A stretch of 63,563 bases of DNA from an uncultured Eubacteriales bacterium. GTDB lineage: Bacteria; Bacillota; Clostridia; Oscillospirales; Acutalibacteraceae. The DNA lies in contig CASFBL010000012.1 of the NCBI GenBank assembly GCA_949292775.1, forward strand, positions 1 to 63,563, given 5' to 3'. Positions 1 to 9,484 of the stretch are shown here, in pieces (the first letter of the stretch is position 1; every line of letters begins with the position of its first letter). The notes under the pieces were generated by a model. It was not told the DNA's origin. It searched no databases and saw only the letters and a program-made list of their open reading frames with translations. The position numbers and the translations under genes are program-made.

Positions 1-36
1 AAAAAGCCCAAAATACAACTCAAAAACAGCAAAGAA

Positions 37-60
37 CGGCATAGCCGTTTGGCTATACCG
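37..60 (-). terminator. Hairpin downstream of the four-helix membrane protein gene
   Basis: A 10-bp stem (37-46 with 51-60) with a 4-nt loop lies about 60 bases beyond the stop codon of the minus-strand gene at 118-828. On the minus strand it is followed by a broken T-rich run. It is a plausible end of the gltX-glnS transcription unit. Confidence 0.6.
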
Positions 61-117
61 TCCCTTGCTTCAATGTTTTCTTAATTCACCGCCCCATTTT
101 GCAGCGGTCTTTTTTTG

Positions 118-828
118 TTATTTAGCATCTGCCGTCTTTTTTTCTTTCTTGACTTTTTTCTGCTTCGGCGGCTTGTCGCCCGCTTCAATCAGCTTGTTGG
201 CAAGCGCCCACAAAATCATGGCGATAAACAGGAAAAGCATGATGAAAAAGCCGGTGCTGAGCCGCAGCTCGGAAATCGTTGCCACCATAGGCATCAGCAT
301 AGAAATAATGGCATTGGAAACAAAGTCGGAAAGAGAGATTGTTCCGTCTAAAATCGGCACTGTAAGATAGCGGAAAGAAACAGCAAGGCCAATCATAGAC
401 AATATGCCGCCGCCTGCAATGCAAAGCGGGACAGTCTTCTTTTTTGAAAAACAAGAGAAGAAGAAAATAACGACGGCAAGCAATATGGCAAGAACAAAGA
501 AAACAGCCACAAAAATCGCCGGTGTTTTCAACGGTGCCAGCGTCTCGCCAAGTGAAGAAGCCGCATCCGCATTGCTTCGAATCAGCGGCAGGAAGTCCGT
601 TACAATATCATGAAGGCTGTATGTATCATAAGTTTCCCCGGTATCAGCCGAGTTGCCTTGCAGCTGCGAAAACAGCTGGAAAAGCGTGGACTGCACCACT
701 ACATAAATATAATCGCAGAAATACGCCGCGACCGGCACGCACACCGCCAAGACGGCCATGACAAATCGGTAAAGAATATCCTTGGAACCGGTCTTTTTGC
801 CGGATTTCTTCTCTTTTCTCATTTTCAA
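118..828 (-). CDS. Four-helix membrane protein of unknown function
   Basis: I do not recognise the family. The 236-residue product has a basic Lys-rich N-terminus, hydrophobic segments at about residues 24-46, 105-127, 134-155 and 190-212, and a Lys-rich C-terminal tail (KKVKKEKK). It looks like an integral membrane protein with both ends cytoplasmic and a long extracytoplasmic loop between helices 1 and 2. The ribosome binding site AAAGGAG overlaps the glnS stop codon. The TTG at 828 has 6-7 bases of spacing to it, while the nearest ATG at 822 has about 12, so the TTG is favoured. The 11-base gap makes cotranscription with glnS likely; nothing else links the two functionally. Confidence 0.6.
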   Translation of the reverse strand: MKMRKEKKSGKKTGSKDILYRFVMAVLAVCVPVAAYFCDYIYVVVQSTLFQLFSQLQGNSADTGETYDTYSLHDIVTDFLPLIRSNADAASSLGETLAPLKTPAIFVAVFFVLAILLAVVIFFFSCFSKKKTVPLCIAGGGILSMIGLAVSFRYLTVPILDGTISLSDFVSNAIISMLMPMVATISELRLSTGFFIMLFLFIAMILWALANKLIEAGDKPPKQKKVKKEKKTADAK

Positions 829-839
829 TTAGAACTCCT

Positions 840-2501
840 TTATTTCCCCCACGATGAATTCAAAGCAACTGTCAAATTGAATATAATATTATCACAATTT
901 GACTTTTTGTCAACACAAAAATAGCCCTGCCGCATAAACTGGAACACATCGCCGGGCTTGGCGTTTGCGAGCCCGCCCTCAACAAGGCAGTCTTTTAAAA
1001 CGACCAGTGAGTTGGGGTTTAAGTTGTCCTTAAAACTTCCGGCGGACTCATCGGACGGGTTTTCCACATTGAAAAGCCGGTCATATAAATGCACAGTCGC
1101 GCGGAAGCTGTCTTCGGCGCTGACCCAGTGAATGGTGCCGCGCACCTTTCTGCCGTCCGGCGAATTGCCGCCGCGGCTTGCCGGGTCATAGGTGCAGTGC
1201 ACCGCTGTGATTTCGCCGTTTTCGTCGGTATCGTAACCTGTGCAGGTGACAAAATAGGCGCTCTTTAGACGAACCTCGTTACCGGGATAAAGGCGGAAAT
1301 ATTTTTTGGGCGGGTCGACCATAAAGTCGTCGCGCTCAATAAACAATTCTTTCGAGAACACGGTTTTGCGCGTGCCCATTTCGGGGTGCGCCGGGTGCGC
1401 TTCGATTTCGAGTTCCTCGGTCTGCCCTTCAGGGTAATTGTCAATGATAAGCTTCAGCGGACGAAGCACCGCTATGGCGCGCGGGGCGGTTTCGTTGAGC
1501 TCGTCGCGCACACAGGCTTCCAGCAAGCCCATATCCACAACGGAATATGCCTTGGAAACGCCGATTTTTTCACAGAAATTGCGAATCGCCGCGGCAGGAT
1601 AGCCTCTCCGGCGCATACCGCTCAAAGTCGCCATGCGCGGATCATCCCAGCCGTCCACAATGCCGTCATTAACAAGCGCCAAGCATTTGCGTTTGCTTGT
1701 GAGGCAATAGTTCAGGTTCAGCCGTGCGAATTCAATTTGGCGCGGCGGATTTTGGATTTCAAGCTTTTGCAGGAACCAGTCGTACAACGGACGGTGGTTT
1801 TCAAATTCCAGCGAGCATAGCGAATGGGTCACGCCCTCTTTCGCATCGGAAAGCGGGTGCGCAAAGTCATACATCGGGTACACACACCATTTGTCGCCGG
1901 TCTGGTGATGCTCAATGTGGGCAATCCGGTAAATGACCGGGTCGCGCATGTTGAGGTTGGGCGACGCCATATCAATTTTGGCGCGCAATACTTTTGCGCC
2001 GTTTTCGAATTCTCCGTCGGTCATACGGCGGAACAAGTCCAAGTTTTCTTCTACGCTGCGGTCACGGTACGGACTGTTTTTGCCGGGTTCGGTAAGCGTA
2101 CCGCGGTATTCGCGGATTTCGTCAGCCGTCAGATCATCTACATAAGCCAAGCCTTTTTCGATAAGCTTCAAGGCGCAATCATAGATAAAATCAAAATAGC
2201 TTGAAGCGTAAAGGCATTTGTTCCACTGGAAGCCGAGCCACTGGATATCCTCTTGAATGGCTTCCACATATTCCATATCCTCTTTCTGCGGATTGGTGTC
2301 GTCGAAGCGCAGGTTGCATTCACCGCCGTATTTTTTTGCAGTTCCGAAATTGATGCAGATTGCTTTGGCATGGCCGATGTGCAAATAGCCGTTGGGCTCC
2401 GGCGGGAAGCGGGTCTGCACATGCGTGTAAACACCGTCTTTCAAATCCTCATCAATAAAATCATGAATAAAATTGGAAGTCATTACTTCGTTTTCTTCCA
2501 T
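840..2501 (-). CDS. glnS: Glutaminyl-tRNA synthetase
   Basis: This cytoplasmic class I synthetase charges tRNA-Gln with glutamine. The 553-residue product carries the HIGH signature as [13 protein letters not shown] near residue 40, the GlnRS-type LRFDDTNP motif, and a KMSKS-equivalent SKRK in the LTSKRK stretch. The C-terminal beta-barrel anticodon-binding region ends in YFCVDK...FNLTV, typical of GlnRS and absent from GluRS. Length matches the family (about 550). The start ATG follows AAAGGAGAG. It sits 30 bases downstream of gltX and is probably cotranscribed with it. GlnRS is not universal in Firmicutes, most of which use GluRS plus GatCAB; its presence implies direct Gln-tRNA formation here. 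Confidence 0.95.
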   Translation of the reverse strand: MEENEVMTSNFIHDFIDEDLKDGVYTHVQTRFPPEPNGYLHIGHAKAICINFGTAKKYGGECNLRFDDTNPQKEDMEYVEAIQEDIQWLGFQWNKCLYASSYFDFIYDCALKLIEKGLAYVDDLTADEIREYRGTLTEPGKNSPYRDRSVEENLDLFRRMTDGEFENGAKVLRAKIDMASPNLNMRDPVIYRIAHIEHHQTGDKWCVYPMYDFAHPLSDAKEGVTHSLCSLEFENHRPLYDWFLQKLEIQNPPRQIEFARLNLNYCLTSKRKCLALVNDGIVDGWDDPRMATLSGMRRRGYPAAAIRNFCEKIGVSKAYSVVDMGLLEACVRDELNETAPRAIAVLRPLKLIIDNYPEGQTEELEIEAHPAHPEMGTRKTVFSKELFIERDDFMVDPPKKYFRLYPGNEVRLKSAYFVTCTGYDTDENGEITAVHCTYDPASRGGNSPDGRKVRGTIHWVSAEDSFRATVHLYDRLFNVENPSDESAGSFKDNLNPNSLVVLKDCLVEGGLANAKPGDVFQFMRQGYFCVDKKSNCDNIIFNLTVALNSSWGK

Positions 2502-2531
2502 GAAAAACTCTCCTTTAAAGCGGTTTATGGT

Positions 2532-4205
2532 TCAGGCGTTTGCCCGGTAATAAGCCTCAGCGTCGGCGAGCCGTGCGCGCACTTTCTCTTCGCCGAGCAG
2601 CTGCAAAATGGTGCAAAGATCAGGTGTGTTCGTCCGCCCGGTCACCGCAATGCGAATCACTGTGGACACATCGCCGACATGGCCTTTAAACGCATCGGGA
2701 TTCTGCTTGTATTCTTTTACATTGGGTGTGAAGCCATGCGGCACACAAAGCGCTTTGATTTTTTCAAACCAAACATCTTTTTCGTCCGCCGGCGACCAAA
2801 CCGCACTGTAATCGTGCAAAATGGCTGCGGCATCAGCGGCACTGATATTTTCGGGAAGCGTATAGTCCTTTTCGTAAAGCGCCGGATACATATAAGAGAA
2901 ATACGCGCGCACCTGCGACCACATGGCAATATCCTTGCGCGGTTTCTTGCCGCCGCGGTCAAGCGCCATCATGCCCAACGCCTTTTGGGGGTCACCTTCC
3001 AAGAGAGCGGCATATTCTTCATCATAGGTTTTCGCCCACTCAAGCGTACGGTCAAACACCGTTTGCGCGTCCATGCGGGAGATAACGGTCTTGCTGATAT
3101 CGTTGAGTTTTGCAAGGTCGAACAGCGCGCCGGAAACACTCATTTTTTTCAGGTTGAACGGGAACGCATAAATATCCGCTTCGGGGTTGGCGCGCCGCCA
3201 ATCCTCGAAATTGGAATTGAGCAGCGTCATCAGATATTCAATTAAAGCTTCTTTCGGGTAACCGCTGTCTACAAAATAGCTGACGGCGGCTTCCGGGTCT
3301 TTGCGCTTGGAGATTTTACGCTTTGTGCCGTCCGTTTCATCAATTTTCAGCACCAGCGGCGTGTGCGCATATTTCGGCACACGGAATCCGCACGCCTTAA
3401 ACAGCGCAATATGTTTCGGAACGGAGGAAAGCCATTCCTCGCCGCGCAGAACATGGGTGGTACGCATAAAATGGTCGTCGCACACATGTGCAAAATGATA
3501 GGTCGGCACGCCGTCACTTTTTAACAATACTTCGTCAATAATATTTTCGGGGAATTCAATTTTCCCGCGGACGATATCGTCAAAACAGATGCGTCGGTTT
3601 TCATCTCCGTCGGAGCGAAAACGCAGAACATAAGGCTTGCCCGCCCGGATATTTTCTTCAATCTCTTCATCGGAAAGGTCACGGCACTTCGCATATTTCC
3701 CGAAGTAGCCGCGAATAAGCGCACCGTCTTTTTCCTGCTGCTCGCGAAGCGCGGTAAGCTCGTCCGCCGTGCAGAAGCAAGGATAAGCAAGACCGCGGCG
3801 CACCAGGTCTTTCGCAATAATGTGATAGATTTCTACACGCTTGCTTTGGGTGTAAGGGCCATAAGCGCCCGCCTCTTTGTCAAAGCCGGTTACGCCTTCG
3901 TCCGCTTCAATCCCAAACGCCTGCAGACCGGCAATAATGCCGGAAACGCCGTCTTCAATTTCTCTTTTCTTATCCGTATCTTCTATACGAAGATAAAAAA
4001 CGCCGCCGGTCGCTTTCGCCGTCATATAATCCGCCAGCGCACCAAACAGCCCGCCGATATGCAAATATCCCGTTGGGCTCGGCGAAAAACGCGTTACGCG
4101 TGCACCCTCCGGAAGCGCACGGGGCGGATATTTTTCCTCTAAGTCCGCCGGTACAGCCGAAACCTCCGGAAACAGCAAATCCGCAATTTTTTGAGTGTCC
4201 GTCAC
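2532..4205 (-). CDS. gltX: Glutamyl-tRNA synthetase
   Basis: This class I synthetase ligates glutamate to tRNA-Glu. The 557-residue product shows RFSPSPTGYLHIGG (the HIGH region) near residue 35, LRIEDTD, and KISKRKDP as the KMSKS loop, followed by the all-helical anticodon-binding half. It is somewhat longer than the roughly 485-residue bacterial standard, as in the longer clostridial form. The first in-frame GTG at 4217 lies inside the GAGGTG ribosome binding site, so the next GTG, at 4205 with 9 bases of spacing, is the better start. It is the first gene of a unit with glnS. Confidence 0.94.
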   Translation of the reverse strand: MTDTQKIADLLFPEVSAVPADLEEKYPPRALPEGARVTRFSPSPTGYLHIGGLFGALADYMTAKATGGVFYLRIEDTDKKREIEDGVSGIIAGLQAFGIEADEGVTGFDKEAGAYGPYTQSKRVEIYHIIAKDLVRRGLAYPCFCTADELTALREQQEKDGALIRGYFGKYAKCRDLSDEEIEENIRAGKPYVLRFRSDGDENRRICFDDIVRGKIEFPENIIDEVLLKSDGVPTYHFAHVCDDHFMRTTHVLRGEEWLSSVPKHIALFKACGFRVPKYAHTPLVLKIDETDGTKRKISKRKDPEAAVSYFVDSGYPKEALIEYLMTLLNSNFEDWRRANPEADIYAFPFNLKKMSVSGALFDLAKLNDISKTVISRMDAQTVFDRTLEWAKTYDEEYAALLEGDPQKALGMMALDRGGKKPRKDIAMWSQVRAYFSYMYPALYEKDYTLPENISAADAAAILHDYSAVWSPADEKDVWFEKIKALCVPHGFTPNVKEYKQNPDAFKGHVGDVSTVIRIAVTGRTNTPDLCTILQLLGEEKVRARLADAEAYYRANA

Positions 4206-4358
4206 TTGAATACACACCTCACAAACACAGATATACTTTTATATTATCGCAGAAAACCGCAAAAGTATCAACTGTTTTTTTCATTTGCTGAAAACTTCGT
4301 GTTTTGGCAGGCGGTACAACCTGCCGTGGCGCAAAAATCAACACCTAAGCAGAAAAGG

Positions 4359-4387
4359 TTGATTTCTTGCTTCTCTTTCTTTATAAT
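4359..4387 (+). promoter_or_regulatory. Sigma-A promoter for the secreted alpha/beta hydrolase gene
   Basis: The -35 TTGATT (4359-4364) and the -10 TATAAT (4382-4387) are separated by 17 bases, about 40 bases before the start codon at 4430. Confidence 0.75.
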
Positions 4388-4429
4388 GCTTAAAAAGAAA
4401 CTTGAAATACAGTTAAGCGGGGGCATGTC

Positions 4430-5398
4430 ATGAAAGAAAAATTGTCTGATTGGTTTCACACACACAAATTGCCGGTTTTGATTGCTTTGGCAGTCGTCAT
4501 CGTGTTGGCTGTGGTCATTGCCATAGTCCTTGTTACAGTAAAAGGCAAGGATGAAAAGCCTGCAAGCACATTGTCTGTTGCGGCGCAAACAAGCTCTGTA
4601 ACGCTGACAACGCAGGCGCAAACCACCTTGGCGCCTGCGACTGTGCCCACGACCAAGGCACCGACAACCGCCGCAAAAACAACTGCCGCACAGAAAACCA
4701 CACCGGAAGAAGCGGTGGTCAAAAAAGACGGAAACAAGACCATTTACTACCCGAAAAGTCTTTCCGCCGCCGACAAAAAATACCCGGTCATTGTTTGGGC
4801 AAACGGCACAGGCTGTGCAACCGCCACCTACAACAGTCTTTTGACCATTTTTGCAGAAGCGGGCTATATCGTTGTGGCGGATGATTCCGTTATGACGGCG
4901 GATGGCACCCAACAGCGCGACTCCATTGATTATATTTTGGAAGAAGCCAAGCGTTCCGGGAGCACATTCTATCAAAAAGTCGATACCGCGAAAATTGGTG
5001 CCGCCGGGCATTCACAAGGCGGACGCAGCGCCGTAAACGCCGCGCAGAAAGACAGCCGGATTGTGTGTGTGCTTTCCATTGCGGGGGCGAGCAATGCGGA
5101 TGAAGCGAGCGGGCTTTCGACGCCCATCTTCTTTATGACCGGCACAAACGACATGGTTGTTGCTTCGTCCATGTGGGTAGAGCCTTCTTACAACGCAGTC
5201 ACCGGCAAAGCGGTTTATGCATCTTTGAAAAATGGTGTGCACACCACTTGTATGACAAACCCAACCAAGATTTCCGGCTATGCGGTTGACTGGTTTGATG
5301 CGTATCTTAAAGGCGACAGCAGCGCGAAAAAAGCGTTTTCGGCAGGCGGTGCGCTTTCCAAAGACAGCGCATGGCAGGACTTCTCTTGTAAAAACTGA
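4430..5398 (+). CDS. Membrane-anchored extracellular alpha/beta hydrolase
   Basis: A predicted serine hydrolase (322 residues) of the dienelactone hydrolase/PETase-like branch. It has one N-terminal membrane anchor (about residues 14-38) followed by a Thr/Ala-rich low-complexity linker (about 45-95), typical of a domain held away from the cell wall. The catalytic domain shows the nucleophile elbow GHSQGG with Ser195, a plausible acid in TGTNDMV and a plausible His in NGVHTTC near the C-terminus, so a complete triad is visible. Substrate cannot be predicted; esters such as acylated polysaccharides are possible. The start ATG follows a GGGGG run. It is monocistronic, with its own promoter and terminator. 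Confidence 0.8.
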   Translation: MKEKLSDWFHTHKLPVLIALAVVIVLAVVIAIVLVTVKGKDEKPASTLSVAAQTSSVTLTTQAQTTLAPATVPTTKAPTTAAKTTAAQKTTPEEAVVKKDGNKTIYYPKSLSAADKKYPVIVWANGTGCATATYNSLLTIFAEAGYIVVADDSVMTADGTQQRDSIDYILEEAKRSGSTFYQKVDTAKIGAAGHSQGGRSAVNAAQKDSRIVCVLSIAGASNADEASGLSTPIFFMTGTNDMVVASSMWVEPSYNAVTGKAVYASLKNGVHTTCMTNPTKISGYAVDWFDAYLKGDSSAKKAFSAGGALSKDSAWQDFSCKN

Positions 5399-5423
5399 AT
5401 CTGCTCTAAAGTGAGCAAAGAAA

Positions 5424-5460
5424 TACCCCTTGCGGCGGTTGTCGCAAGGGGTTCTTTTTA
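5424..5460 (+). terminator. Rho-independent terminator of the alpha/beta hydrolase gene
   Basis: A 10-bp GC-rich stem (5425-5434 with 5443-5452) is followed by TCTTTTTA, 26 bases after the stop codon. Confidence 0.85.
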
Positions 5461-5496
5461 TGTGTATTTCCCGGGGAATAAACCCCCGCATTTCGA

Positions 5497-6705
5497 TTAT
5501 TCTTCGATTTTCAGCTTGCGGACGATTGCGCAAAGGCGTTCCTTGTCGAAGATGACCGGTGTCGGATACAGCGGGTGTGCTTCTTTCATGGCGCGTTCAA
5601 CAATCGTGTCGATGTCGGCTTCCTGAATCTGTGCAAAGCCTTTCGGAATATTCATGCGCTCGTTCATGCCTTTAATAGCGCTGATGAATTTGACCGCTTT
5701 GTCCGCTTCGCTGACACCGGCAATACCGACAATGTCGGCAAGCTGGGAAAGGCGTTTATACACTGCACTGCCGTACTCTTCCAAAACGACCGGCAAAATC
5801 ACAGCGTTGGCAAGGCCGTGCGGAATGCCGTACATGCCGCCAAGGTTGTGCGCAATGGCGTGAACATAGCCGACATAGGCTCTTGTAAACGCCATGCCTG
5901 CATAGAAAGACGCAAGCAGCATATTGTTTCTGGCTTCTATGTTCTTACCGTCGTTATAGGCGGTTTCAAGGTTATCAAAAATCAGTTTTGTCGCTTTTTC
6001 AGCATACTGGAAGGTGGACTTCACATTGCTCTTGCCGATATAAGCTTCTACTGCGTGGGTCAGCGCGTCAAGACCTGTGGTGGAGGTGATGTGCGGCGGG
6101 AGGCCAACGGTCAGTTCCGGGTCAAGCACGGCAAATTTCGGACGCAGGCTCGGGTCGTTAATTGCATATTTTTCATGGGTCTGCGTGTTGGAAACAACCG
6201 CGGCAAGCGTGGTTTCCGACCCGGTACCTGCCGTTGTGGGAACGGCAAAAAACGGCGGGAGCTTGTGCATGACTTTCAGCACGCCGCGCATCTGCGGAAT
6301 GGTTTTATTGGGGCGGACAACTCTCGCAGCTGCTGCTTTTGCGCAATCCATGGGGCTGCCGCCGCCGAATGCGATCATCGCTTCGCAGCCGTTGGAGACG
6401 AACATCTCGCGCGCCTCTTCGATATTTTCAATGGAGGGATTGGGCTGAACGCCGTCATAGACGACATACTGAATGTTCTTCGCCTTGAGTTCTTCAAACA
6501 GGCCGTCCAGAATATGCAGGCTCATCAAGCCCTTATCAGTGACGATCATTACATTGTTGATGCCTTTTTCGGCAATAACGCCCGGCAGTTTCTTAATGCT
6601 GCCCGGTCCGGTCAGAAGCTGCGGCTCAGACCAGTCAAGGAAGATCATAAAGATTTTCATGATCTGCTGAAATGCGCGGTAATAAGCTGTTTTCAAAGCC
6701 CACAT
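5497..6705 (-). CDS. Iron-containing alcohol dehydrogenase
   Basis: An NAD(P)H-dependent group III (iron) alcohol/aldehyde oxidoreductase, probably fermentative. The 402-residue product shows the nucleotide-binding GGGSPMDCAKA, the GTGSE motif, DALTHAVEAY, and the metal-binding HAIAHNLGGMYGIPHG region containing the family His ligands. The start is placed at ATG 6705 (MWALKTAY), because the ATG at 6717 directly abuts the AAGG sequence. It begins 43 bases after the ribF stop on the same strand, with no obvious terminator between, so it may be read through from the ribF operon. Substrate specificity (ethanol, butanol, lactaldehyde) cannot be told from sequence. Confidence 0.9.
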   Translation of the reverse strand: MWALKTAYYRAFQQIMKIFMIFLDWSEPQLLTGPGSIKKLPGVIAEKGINNVMIVTDKGLMSLHILDGLFEELKAKNIQYVVYDGVQPNPSIENIEEAREMFVSNGCEAMIAFGGGSPMDCAKAAAARVVRPNKTIPQMRGVLKVMHKLPPFFAVPTTAGTGSETTLAAVVSNTQTHEKYAINDPSLRPKFAVLDPELTVGLPPHITSTTGLDALTHAVEAYIGKSNVKSTFQYAEKATKLIFDNLETAYNDGKNIEARNNMLLASFYAGMAFTRAYVGYVHAIAHNLGGMYGIPHGLANAVILPVVLEEYGSAVYKRLSQLADIVGIAGVSEADKAVKFISAIKGMNERMNIPKGFAQIQEADIDTIVERAMKEAHPLYPTPVIFDKERLCAIVRKLKIEE

Positions 6706-6748
6706 AATTTGCACCATCCTTACGGTAATTTTTGGTATATTTTATATT

Positions 6749-7651
6749 CTACATGGTTTCCTGCTGTTTTGCAAGAGTGTTTTCAAAAATCGCAACTGCG
6801 CGGCGGCTGTCGTGAGAAATCGCTTCCTGTAATTCTTCCAGCGAAGCGAACTTCTGCTCTTCCCGCAAATAAGAGAGTAACTCCACTTCGGTCTCGGTGC
6901 CGTAGAGGTCACCCGAAAACCCTAAAATACAGGTTTCACTGCGTACACTTTCGGTGCCAATGGTCGGACGCACCCCAAAATTGGTCACCGCCGCATGGTA
7001 ATGCCCTTCCACAAACACACGGGAAGCATAAACGCCGTATTTGGGCTGAATAAAACCTTCGGGGAAAAACTGGTTGATTGTCGGGAAATGAAGAAGCCGA
7101 CCGCGCCGATCGCCGCTGACGACGGGAAAAGCATAGGAAAACGGACGGCCGAGCATCGCGTTTGCTTTCTCAATTTCCCCCGCCTGCAAAGCGGTGCGAA
7201 TGCGTGTGGAGGACACCGGTGCACCCTCGTAATCTACCGTAGGCGCAACATACAGCGGAATCCCGCTGGCTTTGCACAGTGCCGCAAGCACCGACTTGTT
7301 CCCGGAACGATTTTTGCCAAATGTATAATTTTCGCCGCAGCAAAGCGCCCCGGCGTTTAATTTTTGAAGCAGAACATCCGAAAAGAACGCTTCCGCAGAC
7401 AAAGAAGCAATGTCGGAAAAACAAATCCGAAGCGGCGTGATGCCCTGTTCTGCCAGCAGCGCATCGCGCTTTTTTTCCGTTATCAGACTCGACGGCGCTG
7501 CACCACGCAGCACAGCCGCCGGGTGTGTGTCAAACAGCAGTGCGCAGGGGTTAAGTCCGCTTTGCAAAGTCAGGGAGAGCACCTCGGCATGGCCGCGGTG
7601 CAGCCCGTCAAAGGTGCCCAGCGCAATCGCATTTTTCTCAGTCACCGACAT
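6749..7651 (-). CDS. ribF: Bifunctional riboflavin kinase/FAD synthetase
   Basis: Converts riboflavin to FMN and then FAD in the cytoplasm. The N-terminal nucleotidyltransferase half has GTFDGLHRGH and SSTRIR. The C-terminal flavokinase half has GDRRGRLLHFPTIN and FGVRPTIG. The product is 300 residues, the normal size. The start is ATG 7651, because GGAGGG lies 3 bases upstream and the longer reading frame would run far into truB. It overlaps the truB stop by 14 bases, which indicates translational coupling. The pairing truB-ribF at the end of the nusA-infB operon is classical in Firmicutes. Confidence 0.95.
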   Translation of the reverse strand: MSVTEKNAIALGTFDGLHRGHAEVLSLTLQSGLNPCALLFDTHPAAVLRGAAPSSLITEKKRDALLAEQGITPLRICFSDIASLSAEAFFSDVLLQKLNAGALCCGENYTFGKNRSGNKSVLAALCKASGIPLYVAPTVDYEGAPVSSTRIRTALQAGEIEKANAMLGRPFSYAFPVVSGDRRGRLLHFPTINQFFPEGFIQPKYGVYASRVFVEGHYHAAVTNFGVRPTIGTESVRSETCILGFSGDLYGTETEVELLSYLREEQKFASLEELQEAISHDSRRAVAIFENTLAKQQETM

Positions 7652-8528
7652 ACACCCTCCTGACTTGCAAACTGTCGCCGTCCGGCTCAATTTCGCCAAG
7701 GCCTAAAAAGCGCTTATCCGGCGAAAACACACGGTACACACCGGGTTCCTGCCCGTTCCCAAGGCGGTCACGCGCAAGGGCGCCGCCGTTTTGAAAACGG
7801 ACGCTCTGCGCCGCCGTGACGGAAAGCTTGGGGTAAGACGCTAAGAAAGTTTCTGCTGCAATCAGCTTTTCAAAAACGCGGTTTTGGTCGCGCAACATTT
7901 CAAGTTCTTCCAGTGTGACACAATCAGCAAGCGTGAATCCGTTCGCCGCCGTTCGCCGCAAAGCCGTCAGAACGGCGCCGCACCCGAGTTTTTTGCCGAT
8001 GTCATCGGCAAGGGAACGAATATAAGTTCCCGCCGAGCAGACAACCGAAAGGGAAAATTCCGTTTCGGTCACACCGGAAAGCTGCAAATCAAAAATTTCA
8101 ATGGGCTGTGCGGGGCGTTCAACAATTTCGCCACGCCGCGCCAAGGTATACAGCCGCACGCCGTTTTGGCTTTTGGCGGAATACATCGGCGGTGTCTGCA
8201 TGCTTTTCCCGAGAAATGTGCGCACCGTTTCTTCCAGTTGTTCCCGGGAAACGCAAACCGCCGATTCGCTTGTCACCGTCCCGGTGATGTCCAGCGTATC
8301 GGTGGTCATCCCTAAGCGTATACGGGCATCGTAAGCCTTTTTATTCTCCGGCAGCCAATCAATAAAGCGTGTTGCCCCTGAAAGGGCAACCGGTAAAACT
8401 CCGGTCGCCATCGGGTCGAGCGTTCCGGTGTGCCCGGCTTTTTTCACACCTAAAATTCCCCGCACGCGGTTTGCCGCAGTGAAGGAGGTCATTGACGCCG
8501 TTTTATCAATACAAATAATTCCTGTCAT
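7638..8528 (-). CDS. truB: tRNA pseudouridine(55) synthase
   Basis: Forms pseudouridine 55 in the T-loop of tRNAs. The 296-residue product has the catalytic motif GHTGTLDPMATG with Asp38, the later RRGEIVERP and GTYIRSLADD motifs of the TruB catalytic fold, and a C-terminal PUA-like segment. The start ATG overlaps the TGA of nrnA (ATGA), indicating coupling. Confidence 0.96.
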   Translation of the reverse strand: MTGIICIDKTASMTSFTAANRVRGILGVKKAGHTGTLDPMATGVLPVALSGATRFIDWLPENKKAYDARIRLGMTTDTLDITGTVTSESAVCVSREQLEETVRTFLGKSMQTPPMYSAKSQNGVRLYTLARRGEIVERPAQPIEIFDLQLSGVTETEFSLSVVCSAGTYIRSLADDIGKKLGCGAVLTALRRTAANGFTLADCVTLEELEMLRDQNRVFEKLIAAETFLASYPKLSVTAAQSVRFQNGGALARDRLGNGQEPGVYRVFSPDKRFLGLGEIEPDGDSLQVRRVYVGD

Positions 8529-9484
8529 ATTTTTTCAAGTTCCATGCGGATGATTTCCAAAAGCTTTTGCTTGCCGTCAGCAAGTTGCGCACCCTCAAGG
8601 TCGCATCCTGCCGCACGCGCATGACCGCCGCCGCCCATTTTACCGCAGAGATACGAGGCATCTAACGGCGCATAGGTGCGCAGAGAGACTTTATAAGACC
8701 CGTCTTTTCGCTCGCGCAAGGTCACGCCGACCAAAACGCCCTCGATTTTTCGGGGCAAAGAGGCAATACCGTCGCACTCACTTTCGTTGGAGCCGCTTTC
8801 CAAAAACATTTTCTGGGTAATGGTAATCAGGGCACAGCGGCCGTCAAAGTAAGTTTCCAGTGTTTTTAGCACCAATTCCTCAAGCTTCAAATAAGCGCGG
8901 GTCTTGGTCTCAAACATTATGCGGTTGATATTGTCAAAATCCGCACCGCAACGCAGTATTTCAGCTGCGATTTCGTGCGTTTCAGGTGTAACATTGGAAT
9001 AGCGGAAACAGCCTGTATCGGTGCTTAATCCCGTATACAGACAATCGGCAATTGACTTTGTGATTTCCACACCAAGCGCACAGATGACCTCATAAAGCAT
9101 TTCACAGGTCGCCGCACACTCCCGCAGATACAGTGTGTCTGCATACAGGGTGTTTGAAAGGTGATGGTCGATACACAAATCGATTTTGCCGCTATACTGT
9201 GCAAAAAGCGTCGGCCCGAGCAGTTTTTCATCTGCAATATCTACTGCTACAATAAATTCCGGTTCAAAATCCAGCTGTTCAGCAGCCGGATGCATATAAG
9301 CGTATTTCGGATGAATCTCGTCTTCGCAAGCAAGCTTCGCTTTTTTGCCCAACGCCAAAAGCCCGTGCAGCAGTGCAAAACCGCTGCCGAGCGTATCGCC
9401 GTCGGGGTTTCTGTGGGTAAGAATCAAAATATGATCCTGTGCTTTTAATATTTCTGCCGCTTCTGCCGCGTTGATTCTACGCAT
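8525..9484 (-). CDS. nrnA: DHH/DHHA1 bifunctional oligoribonuclease/PAP phosphatase, NrnA type
   Basis: A manganese-dependent phosphoesterase that degrades nano-RNAs and 3'-phosphoadenosine 5'-phosphate. The 319-residue product shows RNPDGDTLGSG, VDIAD, the DHH signature in CIDHHLSN, and the DHHA1 substrate-binding GGGHARAAG near the C-terminus. The start was moved to ATG 9484, which follows GGAGG by 5 bases and overlaps the rbfA stop by 8 bases (ATGCGTAG). The position between rbfA and truB is the standard Firmicute arrangement. Confidence 0.93.
   Translation of the reverse strand: MRRINAAEAAEILKAQDHILILTHRNPDGDTLGSGFALLHGLLALGKKAKLACEDEIHPKYAYMHPAAEQLDFEPEFIVAVDIADEKLLGPTLFAQYSGKIDLCIDHHLSNTLYADTLYLRECAATCEMLYEVICALGVEITKSIADCLYTGLSTDTGCFRYSNVTPETHEIAAEILRCGADFDNINRIMFETKTRAYLKLEELVLKTLETYFDGRCALITITQKMFLESGSNESECDGIASLPRKIEGVLVGVTLRERKDGSYKVSLRTYAPLDASYLCGKMGGGGHARAAGCDLEGAQLADGKQKLLEIIRMELEKI

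Noticed and set aside
2253-3245. 330-codon plus-strand open frame
   Set aside because: It is antisense to glnS and gltX; no start signal and no recognisable domain.
5575-7053. 492-codon plus-strand open frame
   Set aside because: It is antisense to the iron alcohol dehydrogenase and ribF genes, with His/Arg-rich, domain-free sequence.
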